Source: CBDEFX01 sp965237635
GTDB taxonomy: Bacteria; Chloroflexota; Dehalococcoidia; Lucifugimonadales; CAUZJF01
Reading direction: 5' to 3'
Assembly (NCBI GenBank): GCA_965237635.1
Contig: CBDEFX010000001.1
Location: 1,860,001 to 1,924,000 of the forward strand
Length of the DNA: 64,000 nucleotides
The notes below the pieces were generated by a model. It worked only from the letters and a program-made list of their open reading frames with translations, was not told where the DNA came from and did not search any database. This document shows, piece by piece, positions 17,744-26,099 of this stretch. Made by a program: the position numbers and the translations under genes. Position 1 is the stretch's first letter. The number at the start of each line of letters is the position of its first letter.

Positions 17744-18463
17744 TCAGGCCGTATTGGTTGGTCGATGCTCGTACGCGGCCGCTATATCATCTACGCTTAT
17801 CTCCCCTTTCAATGCGGCCTCCTCCATGCCTTTCGGGATACGCATGAACGGGGCGACCTGTATTCGTCCTTCGAATGGGACTCCGTTATCATCCACGCCA
17901 GAACCGGACATTAGGACGCGATACATGGTGTCTTCGTTCAAGACCGTGATGTGGTGATGAGACAGTAGGTTCCGTATCTTATATTCGAGATACCCGCACT
18001 GTTGGTAAAGTTCTGGGTAGCCGACTTGCTTCCCGTCGTACGCCTTCAGGTTCCTATGGATCACATTACTCAGCCTACCGTACTCCACGACCGCTTCAGC
18101 CCTCGTTAGCCAATCACCCTCAGGACGGTTGTGAGTATCCCTGAAATGGCCTTGCGGCCCCTCGACGTTCTCTACAATCGGAGTCGGATAGCATTGAGGA
18201 TTGATTCTCTCTAGCCCCTTCAGTATGAGGGTTGGTCTGTACTCTCCCCTCAGCCCGCGCGCCAGCTCAGGCATCTCCTCTGCGTTCGCAATTACGCACG
18301 CGACCGCTATGTCCTCGATCATCATTCGCAATTGCAGACAAATGGACTCAATCATGAACGTGGATACTTTCCCCATAGATTCGGCATTGTCCATGATCCA
18401 GTCAATGTGCTCCTTGCGCCCTTTGATGGTCTGCATTACGCGGGTGTATTTCTGGATATCCAT
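17744..18463 (-). CDS. Unrecognised protein with HEPN-like motif
   Basis: 239 residues, mostly helical, with an AT-richer codon use than the conjugation genes. The segment KIRNLLSHHHI (about residues 164-174) fits the Arg-x4-His type catalytic motif of HEPN ribonucleases, but I cannot assign a named family. A ribosome site (AAGGAG) precedes the ATG at 18463. It lies between the recombinase/RHH pair and a second helical protein, in a zone that also holds a toxin-antitoxin pair. A defence or toxin role is therefore possible, by inference only. Confidence 0.6.
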   Translation of the reverse strand: MDIQKYTRVMQTIKGRKEHIDWIMDNAESMGKVSTFMIESICLQLRMMIEDIAVACVIANAEEMPELARGLRGEYRPTLILKGLERINPQCYPTPIVENVEGPQGHFRDTHNRPEGDWLTRAEAVVEYGRLSNVIHRNLKAYDGKQVGYPELYQQCGYLEYKIRNLLSHHHITVLNEDTMYRVLMSGSGVDDNGVPFEGRIQVAPFMRIPKGMEEAALKGEISVDDIAAAYEHRPTNTA

Positions 18464-18767
18464 TTATGCCCAACTCCTTAGCCTATTGACATTGGCCAGA
18501 ATGCCGGAAGTCCGATCCTTAGCTATCAGCACCATATCTGGACTGAGTGCACCTACGTCCAGACTCGTCAGTACCGTCGCTTAGGTGGCCTTATGTTGCA
18601 AATGCGACTCCCGCGGGACCGCGCTTGCATGGGATGACCTCGACCGGCGTTGGGATCACCCACTCGGCCGCGGCCCTTGTCGTTCCTCGCGCACATGAAG
18701 AGCGTGCCAAGTAACGCAGCCGTCGTTCGTGGAGGTGCAAATCCACGCTTGGGCCTGGAACGAATCG
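18464..18767. other. Intergenic stretch with a decayed antitoxin tail
   Basis: No intact gene is seen. Part of it (about 18614-18700) resembles the 3' end of the antitoxin gene at 19974-20387. A 67-codon open frame at 18568-18771 overlaps this remnant and has no support as a gene. Confidence 0.55.
18614..18700 (-). pseudogene. Remnant of a DUF2283/HTH antitoxin C-terminus
   Basis: The plus-strand run ACCGCGCTTGCATGGGATGA (18615 onward) parallels ACCGCGCTTGCCTGGAATCA at the 3' end of the antitoxin gene near 20005, and similarity continues for about 75 bases with scattered differences. The two sites flank the 372-residue gene at 18768-19886, so they are old direct repeats left by duplication or insertion. 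Confidence 0.6.
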
Positions 18768-19886
18768 TCATCGATCTATCTCATCTCTCGTCACAACGTC
18801 TTCGTACCTCAAGAATTGAGTCTCATATATCCTCCGGATGGGGCCATTTTGAGGATACGCATGCAGTTCGATGAACAATGCGTAGATCAGTGGCATCAGC
18901 GGCCACGGAGACAATGAAATATCCTTGCCTCTTGGCTCCCAAAAGTATCGAGTATCAGTAAGAGGATCGTGCCCCGAGTGCTCTAATATCGACTCTACGG
19001 ATTGGGCATAGTGCCAGGTCCAGGACACTCGATTGTGCAAGATGTCTTTGTACTTCCGCTCCACAGCACGGCGCCTCGGGCGGGGTAGTCTCCTGAACAG
19101 GCCATGCAAGTTATGGCTATAGCCGAATCGTCTGTCCGAGTCGTCTAGGGCATACTTGAGGAGAATCTCCGTAAGATACAGGCCAACTATTCGCTGGCCT
19201 ACGTGGAATCCGAATTGACGAGGGTCTTCGGAATCGTGCGGACAAAGCACGTTGAAGTACTCAAGCAATCCCTCAAGCCAGAACTTGGCAGGCGTAATCC
19301 GCCTATCCTCACGTTCTGTTTCGTGTCGAGGAGGATCCTCTTGATTCTTCAATGAATCATCAAAGGAAATGAACCTAGTGTTGTAACGTTTTTTGAGGGG
19401 CTGGCCTTCAGGGTAGTTGTGCAAAGCTATGCATAGCGCATATATGGGTATGCTGAGACCGGTATTGAAGAACAGTATCGACGCGTCATGAGGGCGGTCC
19501 CTCTCCCAGAAGTAACGCGAATCCGTCATAGGGTCTTCCCCCAGATATTGAAGGAAGGACTTGACCGCTCTCTCGAAATCCCAAGTCTCGGAGACCATGT
19601 CCGATAGGAGTTGGCTGTACTTACTCTCGACGGCGCGGCGGTCCGACTCGGGCAGTTCGCTGAACAGATCATGCAAGTTGTGGCTACGGTCATAGGGTCT
19701 GTGAACATTGTCCAAGGCGTACTTGAGGAGCATTTCCATGAGATACAAGCCGATGACCTGGCGGCCCACGCCGAATCCAATTCGGCGAGGATCGTCTGGT
19801 CCGTGCGGAAAAGAGGCATTGAAGTAGTCTAGAACGCCCTCTAGCCACACCACTGACAGCATTAGATTGTTAGCTTGGCTTCCCAC
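18768..19886 (-). CDS. Tandem-duplicated HEPN-like protein
   Basis: 372 residues built of two similar halves (about 12-175 and 203-365). Each half has a WLEG.L.YFN segment, a 'GLYL.E.LLKYAL' helix, a SHNLH.LF..LP motif, a 'RRAVE.KY' stretch and a D.MTD/D.LTD..YFWE block. The conserved SHNLHDLF-type helix is reminiscent of HEPN-fold proteins, though no clear Arg-x4-6-His RNase motif is obvious. Codon use is more AT-rich than the flanking operons, suggesting acquisition. Function unknown; it lies in a probable defence/toxin islet. Confidence 0.65.
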   Translation of the reverse strand: MGSQANNLMLSVVWLEGVLDYFNASFPHGPDDPRRIGFGVGRQVIGLYLMEMLLKYALDNVHRPYDRSHNLHDLFSELPESDRRAVESKYSQLLSDMVSETWDFERAVKSFLQYLGEDPMTDSRYFWERDRPHDASILFFNTGLSIPIYALCIALHNYPEGQPLKKRYNTRFISFDDSLKNQEDPPRHETEREDRRITPAKFWLEGLLEYFNVLCPHDSEDPRQFGFHVGQRIVGLYLTEILLKYALDDSDRRFGYSHNLHGLFRRLPRPRRRAVERKYKDILHNRVSWTWHYAQSVESILEHSGHDPLTDTRYFWEPRGKDISLSPWPLMPLIYALFIELHAYPQNGPIRRIYETQFLRYEDVVTRDEIDR

Positions 19887-19973
19887 TGTACATCTCAGTA
19901 AACTGATGAATTTGCGGTGAGTCCTTGAGCATCCGATATCGAGTTAGGGACAAGCTAGTGGCTGGCTCCTGTC

Positions 19974-20387
19974 TCACCGTCCCCGACCCGCGACACCCAC
20001 AGGACCGCGCTTGCCTGGAATCACCTCGACTGGCGTCGGAATCAACCACTCTGCACCGGCCTTTGTCGCTCCCCGCATCCGCCCGTCCTGGGCCAGCTTG
20101 CGCACCCTGCGGTCCGACACGCCCAGCCGGACAGCCGCCTCTCGCACCGTGACGTTGGCGACATCGTCGTCGGGAGCTTCTGGCGCCAGCTCGAATTCAA
20201 CGGGGCACGGCACCTTGAGCGTGCTCATGTCGTGGATGAGAAACCCGATGACCTCGCCGTCGTCGTCCAGGCGCTTGAGGATGCGCTCATCGTCGGTAGG
20301 CGTGAAGTATCCCTCCCGGAGTGCCCACAGCACTTCAAGCATGTCACTTTCGTGGTCGTAGGAGATAAACACCTTCCTGGTCGCCAT
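19974..20387 (-). CDS. DUF2283-HTH fusion, probable antitoxin
   Basis: 137 residues from the ATG at 20387, which has AAAGGAG seven bases upstream; a GTG six bases earlier is too close to that site. Residues about 5-60 match the DUF2283 pattern (ISYDHESDMLEVLW, then a TP..DERI stretch, then DDDGEVIGFLIHDMS). Residues about 80-125 are an excisionase/MerR-like helix-turn-helix (VREAAVRLGVSDRRVRKLAQ). It starts two bases after the stop of the nuclease-like gene, an arrangement usual in toxin-antitoxin pairs. It probably neutralises that protein and represses the operon. Confidence 0.7.
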   Translation of the reverse strand: MATRKVFISYDHESDMLEVLWALREGYFTPTDDERILKRLDDDGEVIGFLIHDMSTLKVPCPVEFELAPEAPDDDVANVTVREAAVRLGVSDRRVRKLAQDGRMRGATKAGAEWLIPTPVEVIPGKRGPVGVAGRGR

Positions 20388-20389
20388 GC

Positions 20390-20695
20390 TCACTCTCCTT
20401 TGATGCTTCTAGCCAGGTAACCGGTGAGGATGAAGGAGTAGTCGGCCTCCCGCTTCACCACAAGGCAGGTGTAGCGGTTCCTGCCCCGCAGGTCCGGGTA
20501 GAGCCGGTAGTAGAGCTGGACCGCCGGGCTGGACCTGGAGGGGCTCACCGCGTCCGGGCTGGCGAGGGTCTCGGCGAGCTGGCGGATCTGGAAGGCCATT
20601 TCGGGGTGCCTTCGCAGGATGTGCCGGAGCCGTTCGTCGGTGAGCCGAACCTCGTTTCCGCGCTCGTCGGTGAAGCGGGGCGCGCCGGTCGACAT
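20390..20695 (-). CDS. PBECR-like nuclease-fold protein, probable toxin
   Basis: 101 residues. The order of motifs (TDERLRHILRRHPE, then an 'ETLASPDAV' helix, an 'LYYRLYP' strand, a 'YTCLVVKR' strand and a 'FILTGYLAR' end) matches small RelE/colicin-type nuclease-fold proteins grouped as PBECR. The partner two bases downstream is a DUF2283-HTH protein. Upstream, at about 20700-20724, overlapping TACCGTACCGTA repeats and a TATACT suggest an autoregulated promoter. Activity is inferred from family and context. Confidence 0.6.
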   Translation of the reverse strand: MSTGAPRFTDERGNEVRLTDERLRHILRRHPEMAFQIRQLAETLASPDAVSPSRSSPAVQLYYRLYPDLRGRNRYTCLVVKREADYSFILTGYLARSIKGE

Positions 20696-20761
20696 CACCA
20701 GATACCGTACCGTAAAGTATACCGCGTCATGGCGTCGAAGGGCAAGAAACAGCCCTCCAAC

Positions 20762-20853
20762 TCCACAATGTCCCTCACGCCGGTTGCCGAACCCGTCCCA
20801 CTGAGCTGGACTCCTCCGCACAGGCTGAGGACGATGATCGTTGGGGAGGTCAT
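20762..20853 (-). pseudogene. Deletion scar of the PAPS-reductase-like gene (copy 2)
   Basis: From an ATG at 20853 the frame reads about 18 residues like the enzyme's N-terminus (an SLCGGVQ PP-loop remnant). Then, in a shifted frame, comes a stretch like its C-terminus (DGFGN, then EGHCGV). About 740 bases of the gene are missing between them. The ATG overlaps the TGA of the small charged gene exactly as at 9373, confirming the homology of the locus. Confidence 0.8.
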
Positions 20854-21071
20854 CAGTTCACCTCCTCACTGCCGTTGTCCATTGGAGGACAGTCCTTGGA
20901 CTCGAGCCGTTGCATGTGTTTGCGGACGACCATCCGGGCCAGGATGCGAATTCCCTTTCGGTACTTCTCACGCTGCTCCGGTGTGTAGGACGACCTCGGC
21001 CGGTTGGCCGACGTTTTCGGGACACCCTTGGCGGGTCCCTTGCGTCTCTTCTTTCTCTTGGTATCTTTCAT
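20853..21071 (-). CDS. Small basic protein (copy 2)
   Basis: 72 residues, start MKDTKRKKRRK, end NGSEEVN; counterpart of the gene at 9146-9373. It still overlaps the start codon of the now deleted PP-loop gene. No domain recognised. Its survival after loss of the enzyme may mean that it has its own role or simply that the deletion is recent. Confidence 0.55.
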   Translation of the reverse strand: MKDTKRKKRRKGPAKGVPKTSANRPRSSYTPEQREKYRKGIRILARMVVRKHMQRLESKDCPPMDNGSEEVN

Positions 21072-21230
21072 ACTGCGTAGTCTCAGCGGCGTCTGGTGGG
21101 CCGCTGGCCTCTCATTACGGGATTGCGGCTGGGCCGCCGGAGCCGACGGAACGGGCGAGCGCCGGCGGCATCCAGCCGTCTCAGGCCCCGCCGTGCCGCC
21201 GTTGCGCCTGCGCCCGGCGGGGCCGCTTGT

Positions 21231-21560
21231 CTAGCTGTGCTCCTTGAAGAAGCTCATCTGGAAGCTCTCGGTCACGAGGATCGCCATGCCTCCGGGCATC
21301 CGTGCTGCGAAGCGGAAGAGGGCGTGCATGGCCCAGCCGCGGGGCTCGACGCCGTTGCGCCACCGGTGGGCCAGCTTGGGGTCCACGCCGATGGCCCTGG
21401 CGAAGGCGGCCCACGTGAGGCCGCTGGCCTCCTTGAGCCGTTCGAGGCGCTTGGGGAAGTCCTCCGCCAGCACGGCGGCCTGGAGCGCCAGGTCCTGTTC
21501 CTCGTCGAAGGTCTGCTCCGTGATCCCGTCGAAACGGGACGAATCGTTATGGTTCGTCAT
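21231..21560 (-). CDS. HTH protein of the 'DFPKRLERLKEASGL' type (copy 2)
   Basis: 109 residues; counterpart of 8277-8648. It contains EDFPKRLERL, Ala-Ser-Gly-Leu-Thr-Trp and the HTH core FARAIGVDPKLAHRWRNG, then a hydrophobic helix. It overlaps the preceding HTH gene by 14 bases, as in copy 1. The Lys/Pro-rich insert of copy 1 is absent. Probable DNA-binding regulator. Confidence 0.8.
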   Translation of the reverse strand: MTNHNDSSRFDGITEQTFDEEQDLALQAAVLAEDFPKRLERLKEASGLTWAAFARAIGVDPKLAHRWRNGVEPRGWAMHALFRFAARMPGGMAILVTESFQMSFFKEHS

Positions 21561-21831
21561 CTCTATCCTCCATCGTGAAGAGTTGGTCGAAGTCGTCGAA
21601 ACCCAGGGCCCTGAGCATCCGGCGGCGAATGCGACCGGAGGGTGTGCGCCCCGCGTTGACCAGCATCGAGATGTAGCCGGGGCTGACCCCGACCTCCCTG
21701 GCGAGCCAGTTCTGGGAGCGGTTCAGCAGCGTGAGCCGCTCCCATAGGGCCGCCGTGTTGAGCCGGACAACGGTCCGTCCACCACGCCTCCGGGGGCCTT
21801 TCTTCTTGTTGTGGTCGTCTTGCGAATGCAT
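21547..21831 (-). CDS. XRE-family HTH protein (copy 2)
   Basis: 94 residues; counterpart of 7997-8290. A basic N-terminus is followed by an XRE helix-turn-helix (SQNWLAREVGVSPGYISMLV) and a C-terminal helix. Sequence differences in the recognition helix (SPGYISMLVNAG against SSGYMSKLVTVG) suggest that the two copies may recognise different operators. It follows the replication-relaxation-like gene. Confidence 0.85.
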   Translation of the reverse strand: MHSQDDHNKKKGPRRRGGRTVVRLNTAALWERLTLLNRSQNWLAREVGVSPGYISMLVNAGRTPSGRIRRRMLRALGFDDFDQLFTMEDRDDEP

Positions 21832-21899
21832 GGCTCTCAGCCTTCCTTTGGGGAAGGGAGCGCGAGCCGTCGCGCCGCTTCCCCGATGTCAGTCGTTGG

Positions 21900-23555
21900 T
21901 CATTGCGGCGGCATGGCCTGGGGGGACTGCCAGTCGTCCGGGGCGCGCCATGCGCGTCCCAGCGGCCCCATCTGCTCGATGGCGGCCCTGTGGGAGACCC
22001 ACAGGGGCACGGCCACGCCTCTGGCCTGCATCTCGTCCCGCGCCAGGCGCAGGAAGTGGGTCTGGACGATCTCGTCGTCGAAGACGATGAGGACCGAGGG
22101 CCGGGTGCCGTGGTCGTCGGTGGGCCGGTGAGAGGAGAAGTAGCGCAGATAGGGGGCGAGGCGCTCCGACATGGTCGAGGGCCGCACGGCCCTCCGCTCC
22201 CACTCCAGCAGGAAGGGCCACGTGGTCTCGCCCTTTCTAAGGACGCCGAAGGCGTCGGGGTTGACCGAGCGCATCCCGTCGCCGTGCTTGAAGTGTCGTG
22301 AGGCCCTGCGGGGCGGGTCGACCTGGGAGACCTCCCAATCCAGGAGGCCCGCCTGCACGGTCATGGCTGCAAGGAAGGAGTGGACGGCTGCGGTGTGCTC
22401 GACGTTCCTGAGCAGCTGGCGGCTCCTCGCGCCGGTCACGTTGTCCCAGACGAATGGGGTGCCGGGGAACAGTGGAGCGGCGCTCCACCGCTTCTTCGCG
22501 ACGGCCACGGACGTCCGGTCCCTGCGGGCCAGGAGGGCCAGGGCCCGGTCGGTGAGGGCCATGCGCCCGCTCCCTGCGATGGGCCGGGTGACGAGGCGGA
22601 ACCCTTCGAGGGGCGTCACCAGCTGGGAGGCCCTGGGGACCGAGACGGCCAACATTCCGGCCAGGTCCGTCAGGGTGATCCAGGGCCAGTCGGAGATGAG
22701 GTCGAGGGCGCGCTTCTCGGCGGGCTTGAGGGTGGCGGGCAGCAGATAGTCGGGGACCTTCCACCCCGGACCCTCGACGGAGAGGTCGGCTGGGACCGAG
22801 ACCATCCGGGGCTCGTCCTCCTCGGGAAGGAGGCTTCCCTTCTCTATCCGGTCGAGGACCGAGCGCAGCTCGACGGAGGCGCTGACCGCGGGCGGGCTCC
22901 ACACCGGGTCGTCCGGCGACGCCGCGACCGCCTCGCGCTCGAGGGCGAGATAGAAGGGAACGGGGGCGCCGGCCAGCGTCCTGCGGACGTGCCTGAGCCG
23001 CACGTCGTCGGCCATCAGCACGAGCACGGCTCCGGGGAGCGGCCCCTGGCGCAGCCTCCACATCCGGTTGGAAAAGCCGGTCCTATCGGCGGTGAGCCCC
23101 TGCCTGACGATGCCGACGGTGCGGCCGCCGGGAAGCTCGACGGCGGCGTCCAGGGTCGAGGCCCTGTACCACCGGAACCGTATGGGGTATGCGACGCCGG
23201 AGACGGCGGCCGCCAGCCGGTAGATCGCGGCGAGGGAGTCGAGCCGTCCCATCAGGTTGCGCCGCCACTGGGCGGAGACGGGGCGGTCGCGGACAAGCTC
23301 GTCCAGGGAGGCCTCCTCCTCCTCGGCCAGCCGCCCCAGCCCGGCGGCGGTGAGGTGGAACCTCTGGGTCGGTGAGGGGAAGAGGGCGGTGGCGTGGGGT
23401 ACGGCGGCGCAGAAGCCGCCCGAGTCCAGCTTGTCGACGGCCTCGTGGACCGCGGCCTTCGACCAGCCGGTGACGGCCACCATCTCCGTCCGGTCGAGGA
23501 AGGGCATCGACGCCAGGGCTCGGAGGGTCTGGGCTTCACATCCTTCAGTTCTCAT
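21900..23555 (-). CDS. Replication-relaxation (Replic_Relax)-like protein (copy 2)
   Basis: 551 residues, counterpart of 6298-7929. It has an N-terminal winged helix (about 10-80), a second winged helix (about 285-350) and a C-terminal domain with VEHTAAVHSFLAA, NPDAFGVL and LLEWERRAVRPST. Its ATG overlaps the stop of the coupling-protein gene (ATGA), which implies coupled expression. Divergence from copy 1 is spread through the middle, while the C-terminal domain is well kept, pointing to that part as the conserved functional core. Confidence 0.68.
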   Translation of the reverse strand: MRTEGCEAQTLRALASMPFLDRTEMVAVTGWSKAAVHEAVDKLDSGGFCAAVPHATALFPSPTQRFHLTAAGLGRLAEEEEASLDELVRDRPVSAQWRRNLMGRLDSLAAIYRLAAAVSGVAYPIRFRWYRASTLDAAVELPGGRTVGIVRQGLTADRTGFSNRMWRLRQGPLPGAVLVLMADDVRLRHVRRTLAGAPVPFYLALEREAVAASPDDPVWSPPAVSASVELRSVLDRIEKGSLLPEEDEPRMVSVPADLSVEGPGWKVPDYLLPATLKPAEKRALDLISDWPWITLTDLAGMLAVSVPRASQLVTPLEGFRLVTRPIAGSGRMALTDRALALLARRDRTSVAVAKKRWSAAPLFPGTPFVWDNVTGARSRQLLRNVEHTAAVHSFLAAMTVQAGLLDWEVSQVDPPRRASRHFKHGDGMRSVNPDAFGVLRKGETTWPFLLEWERRAVRPSTMSERLAPYLRYFSSHRPTDDHGTRPSVLIVFDDEIVQTHFLRLARDEMQARGVAVPLWVSHRAAIEQMGPLGRAWRAPDDWQSPQAMPPQ

Positions 23556-26083
23556 TGCTCGGCCTCCCCTTCCGCCGCGTCCTTACTGGCGGCCTTGTCT
23601 TCCGTCTCCCCGCCGTCCTTCTCCAGGTCGGCTGCGCGGTCCTTGAAGTCCCGGACCTTCTTCTGGGCGGCGGACCCGGCGTCCTCCAGGTCCTGGGCCG
23701 TCAGGGTGTATGCGGAGGCAGCGCTGCGGATCTGCGCGGCGACGGCGGGGTCTCCGTCCTCCGGCTTTCTGACCATCATCGAGAAGGCGGGCATCCGCTC
23801 GATGCCCACGGTGGCGCGGACGTAGCAGTGGTGGACCGGCAGCGACGTGATGTCGTCCTCGGTCACCCGCTCCTTGCCCAGCTCCCACACCAGCTGCCTT
23901 GCGTCGCTCCCGGCCACCTGGAAGACGGCCAGGCATCCGACGTTGGCGAGGAGGGTGTCCCGCATGGTGCGGGAGAGGTCGTCGAGCTTCGCGAGGCTCT
24001 GGGTCGCGAGCACAAACGACGCCCCGAACTTGCCCAGCTCCGAGAGCATCGACTCGTAGTCCACTCCGGGCATGGACTGCATCTCGTCCACGACGACAAG
24101 CGCGCCGCGCCGCTGGCCGAGTGAGACGCTCTCCTGCTCCCGTATCACCGAATCGACCAGGTTGAGGAGGGATGCGCCCACCAGGGCGGACACGTCCCTC
24201 CCGACGGCTCCCTGGGCGGTGGAGACCAGCAGGATGCCGCCGCCCAGGATGGTGTCGCGCAGGTCGATGGTGGAGCGGCGCTGGCCCAGGATGGCCCGCG
24301 CCCGCTTGGAGGATGCGTAGTAGGAGAGGCGGGTCTGCACGGGGGCGAGGGCCTCGGCGCGGTACTGCTGGTGCCAGCCTCCGAAGTCCCTGGCCCACCA
24401 TTCAAGCAGGTAGGGGTCCTCAATCCTCTTGAGCACGCCGTCCCGGAACTTCCTGTCGGACAGGAGCTTCAGCCCGTCGAGGATGGTGTGCTGGCTGCCC
24501 TCGTCCGTCTCGGGGTGCTCGTTGGCTTCATGCAGCGTCTTGACGGTCTGTTCGAGGATGGACTGCATCCTGGGCCCCCACTGCTCCCACAGGCCCTTTG
24601 CGACGCGCACCACCGAGTCGGCGGTGCGGTCGCGGTCGGTGAAGATGCGGGTGTCGAGGAGGTTGATGCCCGGCGCCCTCCGCTGGTCGGCCAGGTCGAT
24701 GAGCCGCACCCGGTCTATGAGGGACTCCGGGACGTGTTCGAGGATGCCCGCCACCAGGTCTGCGTGGGGATCGACGACGACGACGGCGTCGTTGTCCCTG
24801 CCTTCGGCCTTCTCCCGCATCTTGTGCGTGACGAGGTGGTGCATGAGGGTGGACTTGCCCATGCGGGTGCGCGCCACGTAGAGGTGGTGCCGCCGGAGCA
24901 GGTCCTCGGGGAAGCGGATGGGCCGGGGCTTGCCCGCGGTGGTGTCCCCCACCAGCGCGCCGCCCCTGACGCCCTTGGCGAACGGCAGGAGCGCCCTCGC
25001 GCCGGACCGCTCCACCAGGGGCGTCTCGTCCCCCGCTCCGGGCGGGTGCCACAGGCAGGCGATCTCGCGGACGCCCAGGACGCTTCGCCCGCCGAACAGG
25101 CCGGGGCCTGCGGGGTGCATCATGTCGGGGTCGGTCGCGGTTGGCCGGACCTTGCCGACCTTGAAGCGCGCCCCGGCGGGGTTGTCGAAATGGCGGTAGG
25201 CGGCGGCCACCGGCCCCAGGAGCTCGCTGGCGCGCTGGGGTCTCGTCCCGGCGGGTAGTATGGCGGTGACCTGAAGCTCGGCGTCGAAGGCGACGCGGGA
25301 CACCTTCTCCTTGATGAGGAGTGGGTCCTCGACGCGCTTGCGGGCCTTCTTCCAGCGGTGCCATGCCCAGCCGCCGGCCGCCAGCCCCAGGGCCGAGCCT
25401 ATCCCCAGGAGCGCCGCCTTCCATGTCTCGCCGTCCTGCACCCACAGGTAGCCCTTCAGGGCCGCAAGCGCGCCCAGGCCGAGGACGGCCATCGTGATGC
25501 CGTCCATCTGCAGAGGCTTGGTCTGGAAGGTGTAGGCGGGCTCCCTCGGCTCCATGCCGGGCCGCTTGTGGGCCTTGTCCAGGTGGGGCTGCGACCAGTC
25601 GGGGCCGAGGGAGCGCAGCATCAGCTGCGCCACGACGCGCTCACCCTTGTTGATGTTGGAGAGAGCGCCCATCAGGGCGATGAGGGGGTCTGAGCCGGGA
25701 TCGAGCAGGTCGTCGTCCCTGAAGGTCCTCAGGGGCACGTACTCGGGGCCGTCGGCCCGCAGGGTCATGCTCCACGCCTGCTCGCCCTCGCCCATGCACA
25801 GGGGATCGTCGTCCGGGTCCACCTTCCGGATGCGGGCTTGGGGATAGTGGGCGGAGAGCTGGCCGCGCACCACCTGGTCGTCGAGGCAGCGAGCCATCAG
25901 GGTCACGCCGTCCATGTCCCCGGCCAGCTCCAGGGAGAAGGGCTCCGGCACCGCGATGGAGCCGAGCATGTTCTCCACGCCCAGCAGGGTGCGCTCCCCG
26001 GCGCGGGGCGGCGTCACCGTCAGCAGGACGGGCTTCTTCTCGGTGTCGTTTCCAAACAGGATTTCCTTCGGGTTCAGCTTCAT
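23552..26083 (-). CDS. VirD4/TraD-like coupling ATPase (copy 2, intact)
   Basis: 843 residues. An N-terminal domain of about 200 residues precedes two adjacent hydrophobic segments (about 205-245). The ATPase part has a P-loop (RMGKSTL, about 411), a VVVDPHADLV strand, a Walker B (VVVDEMQSMPG, about 663) and a TQS sensor. The C-terminal tail of about 60 residues is charged and helical. It should hand the transferred DNA to the VirB4-powered channel. ATG start with AAAGGAA upstream, 16 bases after the VirB4 stop. This is the intact reference for the frameshifted copy at 3728-6317. Confidence 0.93.
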   Translation of the reverse strand: MKLNPKEILFGNDTEKKPVLLTVTPPRAGERTLLGVENMLGSIAVPEPFSLELAGDMDGVTLMARCLDDQVVRGQLSAHYPQARIRKVDPDDDPLCMGEGEQAWSMTLRADGPEYVPLRTFRDDDLLDPGSDPLIALMGALSNINKGERVVAQLMLRSLGPDWSQPHLDKAHKRPGMEPREPAYTFQTKPLQMDGITMAVLGLGALAALKGYLWVQDGETWKAALLGIGSALGLAAGGWAWHRWKKARKRVEDPLLIKEKVSRVAFDAELQVTAILPAGTRPQRASELLGPVAAAYRHFDNPAGARFKVGKVRPTATDPDMMHPAGPGLFGGRSVLGVREIACLWHPPGAGDETPLVERSGARALLPFAKGVRGGALVGDTTAGKPRPIRFPEDLLRRHHLYVARTRMGKSTLMHHLVTHKMREKAEGRDNDAVVVVDPHADLVAGILEHVPESLIDRVRLIDLADQRRAPGINLLDTRIFTDRDRTADSVVRVAKGLWEQWGPRMQSILEQTVKTLHEANEHPETDEGSQHTILDGLKLLSDRKFRDGVLKRIEDPYLLEWWARDFGGWHQQYRAEALAPVQTRLSYYASSKRARAILGQRRSTIDLRDTILGGGILLVSTAQGAVGRDVSALVGASLLNLVDSVIREQESVSLGQRRGALVVVDEMQSMPGVDYESMLSELGKFGASFVLATQSLAKLDDLSRTMRDTLLANVGCLAVFQVAGSDARQLVWELGKERVTEDDITSLPVHHCYVRATVGIERMPAFSMMVRKPEDGDPAVAAQIRSAASAYTLTAQDLEDAGSAAQKKVRDFKDRAADLEKDGGETEDKAASKDAAEGEAEQ

Positions 26084-26099
26084 GGTGTTATTCCTTTCT

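Noticed and set aside
18568..18771. 67-codon minus-strand frame
   Set aside because: It overlaps the decayed antitoxin tail, has no ribosome site and is Arg/Pro-rich; judged to be a chance frame.
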